A stretch of DNA of 64,000 nt from Leptobrachium leishanense (taxonomy: Eukaryota > Chordata > Amphibia > Anura > Megophryidae), in contig CM019063.1 of NCBI GenBank assembly GCA_009667805.1, forward strand, positions 351,812,942 to 351,876,941. The letters are read 5' to 3'. The translations under genes and the position numbers were made by a program. Shown here piece by piece: positions 1-10,797 of this stretch (positions are counted from its first letter, which is position 1; each line of letters begins with the position of its first letter). The notes under the pieces were generated by a model that was given only the letters and a program-made list of their open reading frames with translations, was not told the DNA's origin and did not search any database.

Positions 1-1010
1 ACCCTACTGTACTATCATATAGCACCCATACACTGTGCAACACCCATTCCTGTACAGTCACATAGCATCAGTATTCTGTACCCTCTTTCGAACATGGCCG
101 ATCCTTTTGTGCGCCTAAATTAATGATATTACCCCAAGCATTTCACTGGTACGTACCACTCCATGGCTCCCTTCCTGTGCAGGCCCTCACATGGCACAAA
201 TAGGCTGGGAACAAAGTTAACTTTTTATTTGCGCTTTCACATTTGCTTACAAATTTATGTTCAGGTCCCCTTTGATAAATTTTTTTCACACCTGTCCCGG
301 ACCCTTTGCACTTTGCATCCCTGACACGTCCCATTGGCAAGCTTCAAGACAAACCTTGGACATTGGCTGTTGATGCGATAGAGTTCATAAAGGAGTTAAC
401 TCGTTCTTCAGACGCTAAGGAGATCAATTTAAAGTAACCTGGCATTATCCTGGAGCAATGCAATGGATTTTTATTTATTGAAAGCCAAACATGTTTACAA
501 ATGCAGCCCAGAGCGCACCCCTAAAGTTTCAGCACCTCGGGCATGTCGGACGACGTGCTGGGACCGCTGTGTAAACCACGGAGAACCAGCAGATCTGCAC
601 CTGCAGTAGCACTATTTGACCACCTGCTTCACAAATAGGGTTAGTGACTGTAAAAATGCAACTGTGTAACATAAAAGGGGTTTTCCAGAAAACACTGGGT
701 CCTGCCTGTGCTTTTGTGGAAAATTACCTGCTTGTGAATTGGTTAAAAGCTGGAATTGAGACCCATAGGTCACGGCCTATCTTCTATAAGTGCAATATAA
801 AACGCCACAATGTGCTCCGGGGTACTTCACGCGTTCCGCCATTGTTAAAAGTTCAAGGAATTAACCCTTGCAGTGAGGATACTGCACTGTAGTGGAGGAT
901 TGGCAGCGATGGGATTGTGCAGGCGATGCCACGTTGCATTAGCATTTGGCTAACCTACCAATACCTATGTGTATTTATTTATTTGTGCGTCATTAAATGC
1001 CTCGATTCAC
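1..1010. other. No recognisable gene or repeat
   Basis: I see no coding signal, RNA gene or transposon end here. Open frames are short and random-looking. The sequence is moderately AT-rich with no CpG clustering. It may be unique intergenic DNA or an old repeat I cannot recognise. Confidence 0.4.
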
Positions 1011-1019
1011 ACAAAAAAA

Positions 1020-2290
1020 AAAACTCTGTATAGAACTGTGTGCAAGAGGTGAAGGGAGAGGGCAGGTAAGGGTGGAAAACGTGGGGAACTAAGTGACATA
1101 CGAACTATGTACACAAAAAGAGGTAGGGCTGATGAAGGGACGGGGAGAAGGCTCAGGACCAATCCAGCAGTCCCGGGCTCCCGACCTCGAGCAACGGCCG
1201 ATACCAAAAAGTGAGAAAGTAAACATTAAATACAATAACAGTTGAAAACAATGAAATGAGGGTCTCGAGACCCCCGCAAGCCCTCTTTCAGAAATATCAA
1301 CAAGTAACAGAAGCTTCGAGCATTGTGCAAAAATAATGATACTTCTCTATAGCAGGTCCGGAGGAATCAGCCAGCAAACGACAGGGATCGTACAGACGAG
1401 AAAAAAGCATCAGAATCTTATAATAGGCAATGGGAGAAGAAATAAGAATATAAAACACATTTAGGCAACCAGTGGGTCTGTAAGCAGTGACAAAAAAAAA
1501 AAAAAGAGAAGTTGCACAACCAGTTCCGAGATATGTGGATAATCCAGTCTCCGGGTGGAAAGTACCGCACTGGGCATGAGCAAGGGCCGGACGAGTGACA
1601 GCCAGATCAGCAAAAATAGGAACAGTAAAAAAGCAGATTGTGTCTCGCAAAGTGGTGTGGCACGAAAGACAGAAAACATGAAAAAAGCAAATCATATCCA
1701 TCAATTTAGCATTGCTAATTCGGTGGGCCCGGGCCTCGAGCAGATTGGCGACGTTGGTTGCTGGAGCACTGTGGGAGCGGAGAGTGGTCCCCCGGTCTCC
1801 GAGCCATAAAGCAACAAGGGGTCAGGCCACACAAGGGACACCGGTGGCAGTTGGAACTCCTGAGTTAGAATGTCAAGGTAATCATCATTGTGAACCAGAA
1901 ATTGGCCATACGGCGTCATCACCATCAACCCTGTGGGCATCCACTATCTGTAGCTCAGCTGTTGAGTACACTCGTTAATGGTTTGAGTGCCCGACGATAG
2001 GCTAACGTAGCTGGAGCCAAATCCGGAAAAAGCTGCAAGCTCGTGCCCCCATACGAAAAATCTGTCGCCTCTCAGGCCCGGCGTAGGATAGCTTTTAGTT
2101 CAAATTTGATAATGCAGAAAATCACGTCACGTGGTGGACTATTTGGTGGACCTCTCGGTCTCAATGCCCGGTGTGCTCTGACAAAAATCAATATCTGTAT
2201 GCAGTGGGCACTCAAGCAAAGCGTTAAAAATAGCCAGGGGTTCGTCTGAGCTTGGAGGCCGGCCGACCAGGGGACTCGGGTGGGCCTCCA
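1020..2290 (-). pseudogene. L1-Tx1 LINE 5' fragment with ORF1 relic
   Basis: On the minus strand, 2230 to 2072 encodes a stretch with the motif RAHRALRP followed by a PPRDVI-type segment. The same motif order occurs in the L1 ORF1 relic at 56844-57584, which identifies it as the RNA-binding ORF1 protein of a Tx1-group L1. Downstream, 1940-1701 may be the diverged ORF1 C-terminus (weak similarity). The rest down to about 1020 is purine-rich on the plus strand, like the ORF1-ORF2 gap of the other L1. No ORF2 sequence is seen. The frame is broken by stops, so it is a dead fragment. The outer limits are approximate. Confidence 0.6.
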
Positions 2291-2306
2291 GGTGACGGAT
2301 TTTGTT

Positions 2307-2322
2307 GGGGGGGGGGGGGGGG
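2307..2322. repeat. Poly-G run
   Basis: A run of 16 G residues at the 5' edge of the L1 ORF1 relic. Such runs are prone to length error in sequencing. Confidence 0.9.
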
Positions 2323-2337
2323 AGAAGCGTTGCACAC

Positions 2338-2935
2338 TCACCTACATCGGTCCTGAGTCCTCCAGCGGTGGCAGTCCTGTATCCAGTGTCCTCTCTCGTT
2401 TAGTCACCATGAGTCAAAGGCTTCCATGACGTCATCCCGCAACTGACACAGAGCGGACACTGGATGCAGGAGGACTGTCACCGCTGGAGGAGTTCCGGGC
2501 CGATGCAGGCGAGTATGTGTAGGTAACATACTCACCTACATCCTCCTTCAGCCCTGAGCTCCAGCGGTGGCAATCCTGTGGCGACAGTCCTCCGGCAGCC
2601 GGTTCCCGCTCTCCAGACGCAGGGATGGCGTTGCAGAGGCAGAAGCCTTTAACCCGGTCACCCTTGCGTCTGACGGAGAGCAGGAACCGGCTGCCGGGAG
2701 GACTGCCACTGCTGGAGGAGCTCAAGGTGGAAGGAGGAGGAGGTAGGCGCAACCAATCAGCCATCCGAACCTGGGCCTGGAGGCCCGGCTGAGAAGCCTG
2801 CTCGGCTGTCCATCGGGATCAGGTGAGTGCCTGGCTCGGCCTGGGCTCCAGGCCCAGATTCTCATGTCTGATTTTTGGCCGAACCGATACCAAATTTTCG
2901 GTATCGGCTGGAAATTTCCATTTCGGTGCACCAAT
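2338..2935. mobile_element. hAT-like MITE, partial copy
   Basis: Its right end (about 2920-2935) reads into the GGTGCACC terminal motif and carries the same subterminal GAAATTTCCATTTCGG sequence as the complete element at 58608-59213. The interior shares the CTCACCTACATC and GGCCTGGAGGCC segments with that copy, and the CTCACCTACATC segment occurs twice (2338 and about 2530). The left end is not resolved. The right end abuts an L2 reading frame, so it probably inserted into that LINE. Confidence 0.55.
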
Positions 2936-4480
2936 TGCCGGCGTACTGATTTTCAGCAGCATTGCTGGGATCTGATGAGGTCCAGACTGGTATTTAATTT
3001 TTTGACTACGGAGAAGTTTAGTAACTACACTGATAGGCACTGGTCAAAAGTTAAATTTCTCTGCGATACAGTGTCTTTGCACATTTAGAGGGGCCTGACC
3101 TGCGTGCGGCCTTTCTGTAAGGGTGTGATTCATTAGCTTAGCAATCAGGTTGGTGGCGCACCCAACAAAATAATTAAAGGCATTTGCTACATCTAGGGGG
3201 TGTTGCAGGGTTGTTTAATTTGACAGCAGCCAGTTGGGAGTGGACCGGGGGGGGGTGCTTGTATGTTAATTATGATTTCTAATAAAATTTAGGGTTTGAT
3301 CTGTTATTGTTCAGATTTTCGTTGAGATATTGGGCTTTAGCCAGTTCTGCTTGTTTTGTGCATGCATTCCGGCATTGTCAGTATTTCCAGCAATCGCTCA
3401 TGGAACCAGTACTCTTGAAATTTGACCACAGCTGTAACCCAGGGGAGATGGTCTCCTTTTAGTCTCACTTTACTCAGCGGGGCATGGGAATTACAGACTT
3501 GCAGGAGCTCAGAAAGTATTCAATCGTACAGTCCAGGTCTGGGATTATGTTTAGTCTGTACCATGGGAGCTGCTTGAGATCACTTAGGAAGGATTCAAGG
3601 TTAAATTTCTTGAAAGACCTGGCGATTATTACCTTTGTGGGAGATTGTGGCCTTTATTTTGCGCACACAGTACACTAGACAGTGGTCACTGAAGCCATTA
3701 GAATACAAGAGGCAGGCGTTCGCTCTATCAGGAAACTAGGAGAGAATCCAGTCCAGCAAGGTATGGTAGGGCTCTTCATATTAAGGCAAGTAGGGGAGGA
3801 GATTAATTGTATTAGTTGCAAGGCCTTAAACAGTGAGCAGTGTTTATTGGTTTTAGGATTCAGCCAATCTGTAGTAAAATCTCCAAGGACAAGCAGTTAA
3901 TTTACTTGCACAAAACACAAATCCTCAAATCACTTTTTTGGTTATGTCAGAGGGAGTGCACTGGAGAGCTCGGAGGGCAATAGAATCCAGCAACAATGAT
4001 AGATTTACTGAATACGATCTCAATTATACCAGAGAAGAAATCAAAGGTGGCAGGGGAGCTAGAATTCTGTAAAGGGGTGAACTTTATGGACTTAACATAA
4101 ATAACAATTCCTCCTCTCATTTCTCTGTCCTTTCTATAACATGAATACCCCTTTATTGATATGGCAGAGTCTGGTACTTTTGGGGTTAACAATGATTCTG
4201 TGAGCACAATGTTTGTAATAGCAACACCAAGCTTGCAGCCCATCCAGTTTAGGGAGTAAGCTGCGGATGTTGCAGTGCTTAAAAGGAGAGGCCTTTTTTA
4301 GTGGGGAGACTAAAAGTTGTGTCAGCTATAGGACCAGGGTTAGATTCCACATCGTTTGCCAGGGCAAGTAGCAGAATAAATAGGAATTTGGACAGTGTTT
4401 TCTTTTGGTAGCATGATTTGCAGAGTTTTAAACCTGTGTGGGGGTAGGAGGGTTGGACTTTAGCACTCTCCACCAGCACT
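2936..4480 (-). pseudogene. L2-type LINE, copy A (2A peptide, endonuclease, start of RT)
   Basis: A minus-strand, 3'-truncated non-LTR retrotransposon. From 5' to 3' it shows a leucine-rich segment ending in a 2A-like motif (about 4331-4354), an APE-type endonuclease segment with GYSCYRKDREMRGG (within 3947-4243), the endonuclease-RT linker (about 3900-3050) and the RT start with the motif PHQIPAMLLKIS (about 2960). The linker is nearly the reverse complement of the plus-strand copy at 31100-32002, so both are one family. Frames are broken by indels. The 3' side is cut by the MITE end at 2935. I assign it to the L2/CR1 group from motif style; the exact clade is inference. Confidence 0.75.
4331..4354 (-). 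other. 2A-like ribosome-skipping peptide coding site
   Basis: The minus strand encodes NDVESNPGP after a leucine-rich run. This fits the D-V/I-E-x-N-P-G-P consensus of 2A peptides, which make the ribosome skip one peptide bond between G and P. 2A-like sequences at the N-terminus of CR1, L2, Rex1 and Tx1 group LINEs are established. Here it lies upstream of the endonuclease, the expected place. Activity is inferred. Confidence 0.75.
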
Positions 4481-4574
4481 CAGGACTTGTTTTCCATTCT
4501 GGGGCAATTTGAAAGGTGTATAGAAGGTAGGGTTGTACTGATACCAATGCTAGTATCGGTGCTGATACCAGAAC

Positions 4575-4601
4575 CTGCACGAGTACTTGGTACTCGTGCA
4601 G
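4575..4601. repeat. Perfect 12-bp palindrome with 3-nt loop
   Basis: Arms 4575-4586 and 4590-4601 are exact reverse complements (CTGCACGAGTAC). It lies just inside the hAT-like end and is probably a subterminal structure of that element. Confidence 0.85.
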
Positions 4602-4912
4602 AGGCCCCCCCCCATACCGACACCAGAAGCCGTGCTGGGCTGGCTTGCCAGACGGTTTCTGTGGGGCAGTGTCTGGCGCGCTGCCAGGCCCTTCACGACA
4701 TCTTGCGGGATCGGAGCTCGCAGTACTCATGCAAATGGCCCGATACACCCCCCTAATACTGGAAGCCAGCGCTGGGCCGGATTGCCGGTATCCGCGGGGC
4801 TGAGGAAGCTGGCAGCGTGCATGAAAAGCACACGGCCAGCGTTCCCCCTCCGGCGGGTCCCAATACTCCCCAGTCCGAAGATCCGGTCGCACAGCTGTGA
4901 CGCATTCACACG

Positions 4913-4971
4913 GCCGCCAGGCACTTCTGTGACGCTGTCTCTTGGCAGCGTCACAGAAGCGCCTGGCGGGC
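4913..4971. repeat. GC-rich hairpin
   Basis: Arms of about 25 bp (4913-4937 and 4946-4971) around TTCTGTGACGCTG and its complement, with one mismatch and an 8-nt loop. Confidence 0.8.
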
Positions 4972-5018
4972 GCGTGATCATGCATCACAACTGCCTTCAG
5001 GAATGGACATACGGAGCA

Positions 5019-5205
5019 GCCTGTGGCCAAGCACTTTATAGCGGCCAACCACCACCTTCCAACGCTTCGATTCATCGCCATTGATCATGTACCGTCTCAA
5101 CCAAGGGTTGGAAACCGCTCTCAAATGTTGCTACAAAAGGAAGCTTACTGGACCCGCACCTTGGACACTGTTGCACCGAGGGGTCTTAGCGCAATAATTC
5201 ATCAC
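5019..5205 (+). pseudogene. Penelope-like element, GIY-YIG endonuclease C-terminus
   Basis: The plus strand encodes a fragment from VAKHFIAANHH through EAYWTRTLDTVAPRGLSA. This matches the end of the GIY-YIG endonuclease of Penelope-like retroelements, where a conserved R/K-E-x-x-W-x-x-x-L-x-T-x-x-P-x-G-L block follows the catalytic region. The RT and the GIY-YIG core are absent, so the copy is severely 5'-truncated. It is followed by a long non-coding 3' region with hammerhead-like motifs, as expected for this class. Confidence 0.7.
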
Positions 5206-6112
5206 TCATTCCCATTCCTCAGTATTCTCTGTATCTTTCACCATCTACCCTCATACACATAGTAAATCAATTTAACCTTCATGCACCGTTAACATTCGCA
5301 TCCACTTTACCACACTCCATCGTTATTTCTTTTCCACTATCACTCGGTATCTTTACTCCTTTTATGCACATTAGTTCGCACTTCAGACTTCACCACTACA
5401 TCCATCGCACATTTCTCTTTTCTGCTATCTTTCTTGTATCACATCCTCACACATTAAAATTTTTATTTATTTATTTCTTTGCCTAGCTATATTTCATATA
5501 CCTCTTTCTGGAATACTTTTTTCACACTAGACCTGGCATCTCGCCTTTGGAACACCTTGATCACATGCTCCCTAGTTACAGTTCACATTACATTTGCTTG
5601 CCTTGTTCACATACATCACGTTTCAGTTCACACACACTTAGAATTATCTCCACAATCACACCTCAGCCCAGTGGTCTTTTTTATATTATGTACACTTTTC
5701 CCTTTCACATCGATGCACCTTGCTCTTTCACCACACTATGCACCGCATGATCATTATTGGCACTCATAATCCTGTAATACTTTACAAATTTTTATCTTTA
5801 AGCTCTCTGTAACTTTGCTCCTCTTGCTAACCCCCTTTTTTATTTAACTGTCCTCAAATTGCACGCATCCCCAACAGGGGCTCTGCCGCTGTGATTGTTT
5901 TTAATATTGCCATGTGAAGTACTCACTCCTCCCCTCCTGGCTCCGTTTGCCAGGGGCAACGCGGCAACACGGCTACGTCCTCACGCTTCTCAATTGACAA
6001 TTGCGGAATCTGGGCGTTTTCCCAGTCCACGGCCAAAAGGAGGGGATGGGTAAGCACCCCTTGTTTTTTACCGATAAAAATTGAAAGGCCCTTTTTGGGC
6101 CGAAACTAATAT
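5206..6112 (+). mobile_element. Penelope-like element 3' non-coding region / pseudo-LTR
   Basis: An AT- and CA-rich non-coding tract directly after the GIY-YIG fragment. Near its end (6080-6107) is a hairpin AGGCCC-loop-GGGCC followed by GAAAC, the layout of hammerhead stem II plus core, but with the upstream core box degraded. The region closes in a short TA repeat at about 6110-6124. Open frames here are Phe/His/Ser-rich by composition and are not taken as genes. Confidence 0.5.
6080..6107 (+). ncRNA. Degenerate hammerhead-like motif
   Basis: Stem II-like hairpin (AGGCCC/GGGCC) plus GAAAC are present. The conserved CUGAUGA box upstream reads ATTGAAA, so cleavage is not expected. Reported because it sits where a PLE pseudo-LTR ribozyme should be. 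Confidence 0.35.
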
Positions 6113-6250
6113 ATATATATATATAACTTTTGGAAGGTGCCGCGGTGCCAGAAGATCCTCAGACATATGTTATATTAACCAGATAAAGGAGCACGCGGAC
6201 TTAGAAAAAATAAAATGTTTGCTTTATTAGGAAGTCAAAAAAAAAAAAAT

Positions 6251-6290
6251 TGACGTTTCGGCTCAAACAAGAGCCTTCATCAGGAATAAA
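6251..6290 (-). ncRNA. Hammerhead-like ribozyme core
   Basis: The minus strand reads CTGATGA, then AGGCTC-loop-GAGCC (stem II), then GAAAC followed by GTC. All invariant core boxes of a hammerhead are present in order. Stem III is minimal or absent and stem I pairing is poor, so activity is doubtful. Similar minimal motifs are known in Penelope-like pseudo-LTRs. Confidence 0.5.
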
Positions 6291-6299
6291 ATATAATAA

Positions 6300-7380
6300 C
6301 AACCTGTATATTTATACCTTTAAAGAGGTTATTACTCACCAACCATATGTCACACTGTCTGACTGTTAACTCAAAACCCGGAAGTAACACGTCAATTGCT
6401 GGCTTTGCGCGCGCTAAAGATCGTAATCTCGTTTGCTTACTGCATTGTGGTGTGTTGCCATGGCAGCCAGGCGTGTCGTAAAAGGCAGCCGTGCGGCGGA
6501 GGACTCGAATACTACAGGGGAACTTAACAATCATGGGGAAAGACACTTAATTATCAATGCATATGTTAAATAACCTTGGTCAGCTGTACATAATGAAGTT
6601 TATATGAGTGTCCTAAATATTCAAAAAGCTGAAGTGGGCAATTCTACTGCTGATGTGTAGATGTAAGATGTAAAGTGGTGCATAAAATACAAGTGAAAGA
6701 TGCTGGGGGGATAAATCAAAAGGATCTGTGTCCATATGCTGATCAAAAAAGTGACTGATGAATATATGAATATTAATTTAAAAACGTGTAAAACAATTAT
6801 ATATACGTAATATAAGGTGTAATGTAAAAGCCAACTAATTACCATGTTAAAAAATGTGTGTGCAGTGTCATGAAGATAATATGTGTGGTGTTAGCTATAT
6901 AGTATGGTGTAATGAATATGTGTGATATGAATGTGAACATAAATGGTGCATAGATATGTAATTAAATTTATGTAGAGCAACATGCCTGTGAAAAAGGCAG
7001 TGTAAACAAATGTGGTAACAATGTGTGATGGCCTCAAAAATGTGTGTTCAAATGTAGATAGATAAATATAAACCTAAGGAAAAAAAGTGAGTATAAATGA
7101 ACAAATGAAAAAAATAAAAAAATGAAATATAAAATTATGTAAATAAAAAAGGGGTGTAAAAATAAAAAAGGTAGATATAAAAATTGTAATAAAAATATGA
7201 AAGTGGATGATGTTAAATACATGAAAAATGAAGTGAAATAAACTACATAGAAAAGAAAAAAAGATGGGAAAAGAAAAAAGACAAAATGAAAAAGAAAAAA
7301 AAGAAAAACAGAAAAAAAAAGGAAAAAATGAGATAAAGGAAAACAAACAAAAAGCAATATATATATTCAGAAAGTAAATA
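6300..7380. other. AT-rich stretch, no gene seen
   Basis: Mostly A-rich on the plus strand, including a run of GAAAAAG-type simple sequence at about 7075-7330. The Phe-rich minus-strand frames here are composition artefacts. It may be part of the PLE or a decayed retroelement. Confidence 0.5.
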
Positions 7381-7386
7381 GTCAAA

Positions 7387-7466
7387 TGCAGGAGCACTCC
7401 GGGTCTTCGAAATTAAAAAAAAATTATAGTAAAGTTTTATTTTCCAAGACCCGGAGTGCTCCTGCA
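7387..7466. repeat. Inverted repeat with AT-rich loop
   Basis: CAGGAGCACTCCGGGTCTT at 7387 is repeated in reverse complement at about 7448-7466, with about 40 bp of A/T between. The arms pair over about 20 bp. Confidence 0.85.
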
Positions 7467-7492
7467 TTTGGATAGATATACACAGCGTGCGT

Positions 7493-7495
<3 letters not shown>

Positions 7496-7515
<20 letters not shown>
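7496..7515. repeat. TA microsatellite
   Basis: A short (TA)n run continuing into ACACACA. No function seen. Confidence 0.8.
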
Positions 7516-7523
<8 letters not shown>

Positions 7524-7597
7524 ACAATGAGGGCTGGTCTGACGGGGGGGGGGGTGTGTTTGTATTACACACACACTGAGGGCATGTGTGTATACAC

Positions 7598-8264
7598 ACT
7601 GTGGTCTTGTAAATGGAAACAGGCCAGAAATAAGCCGCCATGATGGCTCATAACGGCCACCTTGAGCAAGACTTTGGTGCACGTAAATGTATATAGCGAA
7701 TATTAGTTGAATTAGAGGAGTTTGCATAGACTTCTGGAATTCCTAGAACGAGCAGAGCAATTAAAATAAACGAGATCCGTGCAAGCACAAGCAGGAGTGT
7801 CAGAATACTGGGATTTAGTTACATCAAGGTCAGAGAGCTAGAGACGAGAACAAAGGCCTACATTAGACCATCTGAACGCTCATCAGTAAACAAGTCCCGG
7901 GGAGGCGGACGGAGACAGGATCTGGCTAGATGTTAAATTATCCAATTGTCATAACAATGTGTGAAAGCTGCCAATTTACTGCCAGTTTGTGGAATGTCTT
8001 TCTATTCAGCAAGGGGAAGGTATGAGCTCACGTGGGGTGGGCACGTGTCGCCCATGGGTGGGTTGCTGGGATGTACCTTTTTATCTATTCATGTATAAAA
8101 TGTTATGACCATGTGTTCACATCACTCGTCTTTGTGATTCAATCCTGGCCTCAGACTTGATGTCAAATAAAGCACGCCTTTCCTGAGGAGACTCGTGTCC
8201 GAATAGTCATTGTCTGCACTGGGCTGGCCTGTCACCCGATAGAGCTGAGAGGATTCCGGTAACA
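7598..8264 (+). mobile_element. ERV-like solo LTR A
   Basis: The plus-strand sequence has LTR architecture: a TATA-type box (TATAAAAT, about 8094), a polyadenylation signal AATAAA at 8166 and a GGTAACA terminus at 8264. It aligns along its length, with gaps, to 12183-12851, which has the same AATAAA and GGTAACA end. No internal retroviral genes adjoin, so it reads as a solo LTR. The 5' boundary is a guess from similarity, and no clean target duplication was found. Confidence 0.6.
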
Positions 8265-8439
8265 ATCTGGTGGGCATACATGTATCCGATGTAGGGATAG
8301 ACAGATATCACTTTTTAGGTGCAGATACCGATTATTGGCAACCTTTCAGGCCGATAACCGGTGCCAATATTCTGTACATTGAAATTTTTGGTGGGGGGGG
8401 GAAGAAAAAAAAGGGGGAATTTTTTTTCACAATTTCTAT

Positions 8440-8568
8440 ACGGTTACAAGCATTTATAGAGGGCCAACAAGATCCATAGTAATGTACAAAAGGGAGACAC
8501 AGAACAACAAATATACATACACATTACAAAACAGTAGGAGAGAGGAGCCTGCTCGAGAGCTTACAATC
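8440..8568 (-). pseudogene. Short L2-type LINE 3' fragment
   Basis: The end GAGAGCTTACAATCTAA and the preceding ACAGTAGGAGAGAGGAG resemble the LINE 3' region at 59540-59600 (AACTCACAATCT and ACAGTACAGGAGGAG). It is non-coding here. Assignment rests on this short similarity only. Confidence 0.35.
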
Positions 8569-8571
8569 TAA

Positions 8572-9774
8572 GGCTGGGGTCAGACGAGCGCAGTAATCAC
8601 GTCCGTGTAGCAGAGAATCCTGATCATTGATGCCCTACACACGAAGTGCATCCGCACAACGGCCGCGGCAAACGGACACAAGTAAGAATGTTAAACCGCT
8701 ACAACGGACATGCGGAGTGCGCCACGTCCGCATAGCTTTGTGTGAGTGATGGAACGTGGCAGGGTGGATTTGATTTAAATCATAATTTTTAAAGAGCAGC
8801 TGCCATCTCTATCCCGCAGCGGCTACCGTAGGTAGAGGAACTTCATTAAAAAATTGCCAAATTGGATCTCTTTTACGGCCTGCTGCCATTATAGGTTTTT
8901 TTCCTTCAAGGAAAGAATGTGATAAACCTCAGGTCATACACACAAAAAGATCCAAAGACTTGTCTGTCTGTGGCTGTGCAGTATTGTGCTCAGAAAGTTT
9001 CACTTTCATTTTGTAGTACTGCTTGTCTGCTTGCCACTTCTTCCTCACACTTAGTTTCACTTTCTTCTTGTGCAGATCTATTCCACTCCAAACAATCAGA
9101 AAAATATTGTTTCTATTCTATTCACTGAACTTCTTGAAACTTAGCACTGAAGGAGTTGATTCTGTATTCATAGGTTTGTAGAAGTTAGGATTAGGTGTTT
9201 TTCTCAACTTTGTTCAGGTTATCACATTTTTGCTGTGAAGAAGAGGCATGTGATCTCTGCTGAGTCAAATTCAGTTTTGAGAACTGCAAAAGTAAACCAA
9301 GCATCTGTGATAATATCTTGTAGGCAGAGAAACTGCCCAATACTCTTACAAAAACCTCTGGAAGAGCATGACATTGTGAATGGATTAATGGAATTTATTT
9401 ACCAAAAAAATTAAACATACAGCCTTATTCTACATAATTAAAAAACGAATCTTTATTTCATGATGGAATAACCTTTGGATGGTAATATATTTTCCTCAAA
9501 AAGCATTTATTTAAAAAAATCTGATTTAAATCCAAAAAATCCGATTTTTTTAAAAAATCATTGATTTTTATCCACCCTGGAACGTGGTCAGACGGACTGC
9601 ATTTATACGTCCAGCGTTTTTGACGGACAAAATGGCTTTCCATTTCCCATCTACATCCGTCAAAAATAACGTCACTCACAAAAACGGACTGTGTGTCACT
9701 ACTGCGTCTTCCTTCAGAACATGCACCCGTAACGCACGGACGCACAGTGCAAATGCGCTCGTCTGACCCAAGCC
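8572..9774. mobile_element. PIF/Harbinger-type MITE (middle layer)
   Basis: Terminal inverted repeats GGCTGGGGTCAGACGAGC and, from the other strand, GGCTTGGGTCAGACGAGC. It is flanked by the 3-bp duplication TAA (8569-8571 and 9775-9777), typical of the Harbinger superfamily. It has no coding capacity. It is interrupted by the hAT element at 8760-9579. Confidence 0.75.
8760..9579. mobile_element. hAT non-autonomous element (inner layer)
   Basis: Begins CAGGGTGGATTTGATTTAAA and ends ATCCACCCTG, with inverted AAATC-rich subterminal sequence. It is flanked by a perfect 8-bp duplication GAACGTGG (8752-8759 and 9580-9587). The length is 820 bp with no transposase. The perfect duplication suggests it is the youngest layer. 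Confidence 0.85.
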
Positions 9775-10689
9775 TAAGAGGAGAGGGGTGACACGCTAGG
9801 TAGTTGACGAGTGTAAAAATTGTAAACCTAACAACTGAGGAAAATAAAAGGGTTTGATAAAAGTGTGATGGATTAAGGAATTGCAACCACCCCATTTCTT
9901 CCCAATCGCCAACTTTATTTTCTATTTTTTTTGGTATTACAAAGTAACCTGCAGTGCCAAATGCATGGAGCATGGACAGCTTTACATTGCAGTTTGCAGG
10001 CACATAAATAAATAATAGTTGAGAGCACCCTTTAATCATGGGGGAGGGGGGGGTCCGGAGAGTAGAGATTAGCAAGATTTTGCTCCTATGCAGCCAGTCT
10101 GAACTCTGAAGAAGGAAGGGGAGTTTTACAGACTGGCTGTACAGCACAAAAGGAAGAAAGGAAGAGCAGACCGGGAGAGGGAGATCAGGGGAGGAGCACA
10201 ACGGAACGGACCCTCGTAAAAAGAAAAAAAAAAAAAAAAAAAGATGGTTTATAATTAAATGAGCTTCCTCCCTGTCCGTTTCTTACTGTGACAAGCAGAT
10301 GGGAGGGGGAGACCTCGGACTGACCTCATCACTGCCGGCCAGAGTCACTCCCATAAGGAGATGCTCCTGGATCTGACCATCTCGAGTTATCGGTATATAT
10401 CGGCAATGAAACAGCCTGATATCGATAACATGAAAAATGCTGAATATCGGCCCCGATTATCGGTGGTACCGATAATCGGTCAACCCCTAATCTGATGCTG
10501 AATGTGGGGTATATTATATATAAATAATATACACCACTGGCATCAGATACATGTATACCCAACAGACACCAGGCCAGTGTGTGTGCGTGTGTTCGGTCGG
10601 TCAGGCTGTGTGTGTGTAAATGGGGTGTCTGGACATACATTGCAATAGTAACAAACAGGACAGGTTTCACCAAAATCCTAAATTATTGG

Positions 10690-10797
10690 AAATCGTCACA
10701 TGACTTCGAAGTATCGGTACTCGGTATCAGTGAGTACTTTTACAAAGTATTGGTACGTGTACTCCGTCTTAAAAAGATGGTATCGGTGCATCCCTAA
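10690..10797. mobile_element. hAT-like element end
   Basis: Ends GGTATCGGTGCATCCCTA at 10797, the reverse complement of the TAGGGATGCACCGAT family end, with repeated GGTAC/GTACC pairs inside. The other end is not found nearby. Confidence 0.45.

Larger units (their letters stand above)
4528..5018. mobile_element. hAT-like non-autonomous element, left part
   Basis: It begins with TAGGGTTGTACTGATACC, which resembles the TAGGGATGCACCGATACC end seen inverted at 10797. The interior is GC-rich and contains two strong hairpins. The right end is not seen; the sequence passes into PLE coding at about 5019. Confidence 0.4.
8292..10489. mobile_element. hAT element (outer layer of a three-layer nest)
   Basis: Starts TAGGGATAGACAGATATC and ends with GGTCAACCCCTA, imperfect inverted ends. 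It is flanked by an 8-bp target duplication with one mismatch, ATCCGATG (8284-8291) and ATCTGATG (10490-10497), as hAT elements make. It has no transposase frame. It contains an L2-like 3' fragment, which in turn received a Harbinger-type MITE. Confidence 0.7.

Noticed and set aside
7034..7467. Phe-rich minus-strand frames as a membrane protein
   Set aside because: Pure composition effect of an A-rich plus strand; overlapping frames all look alike.
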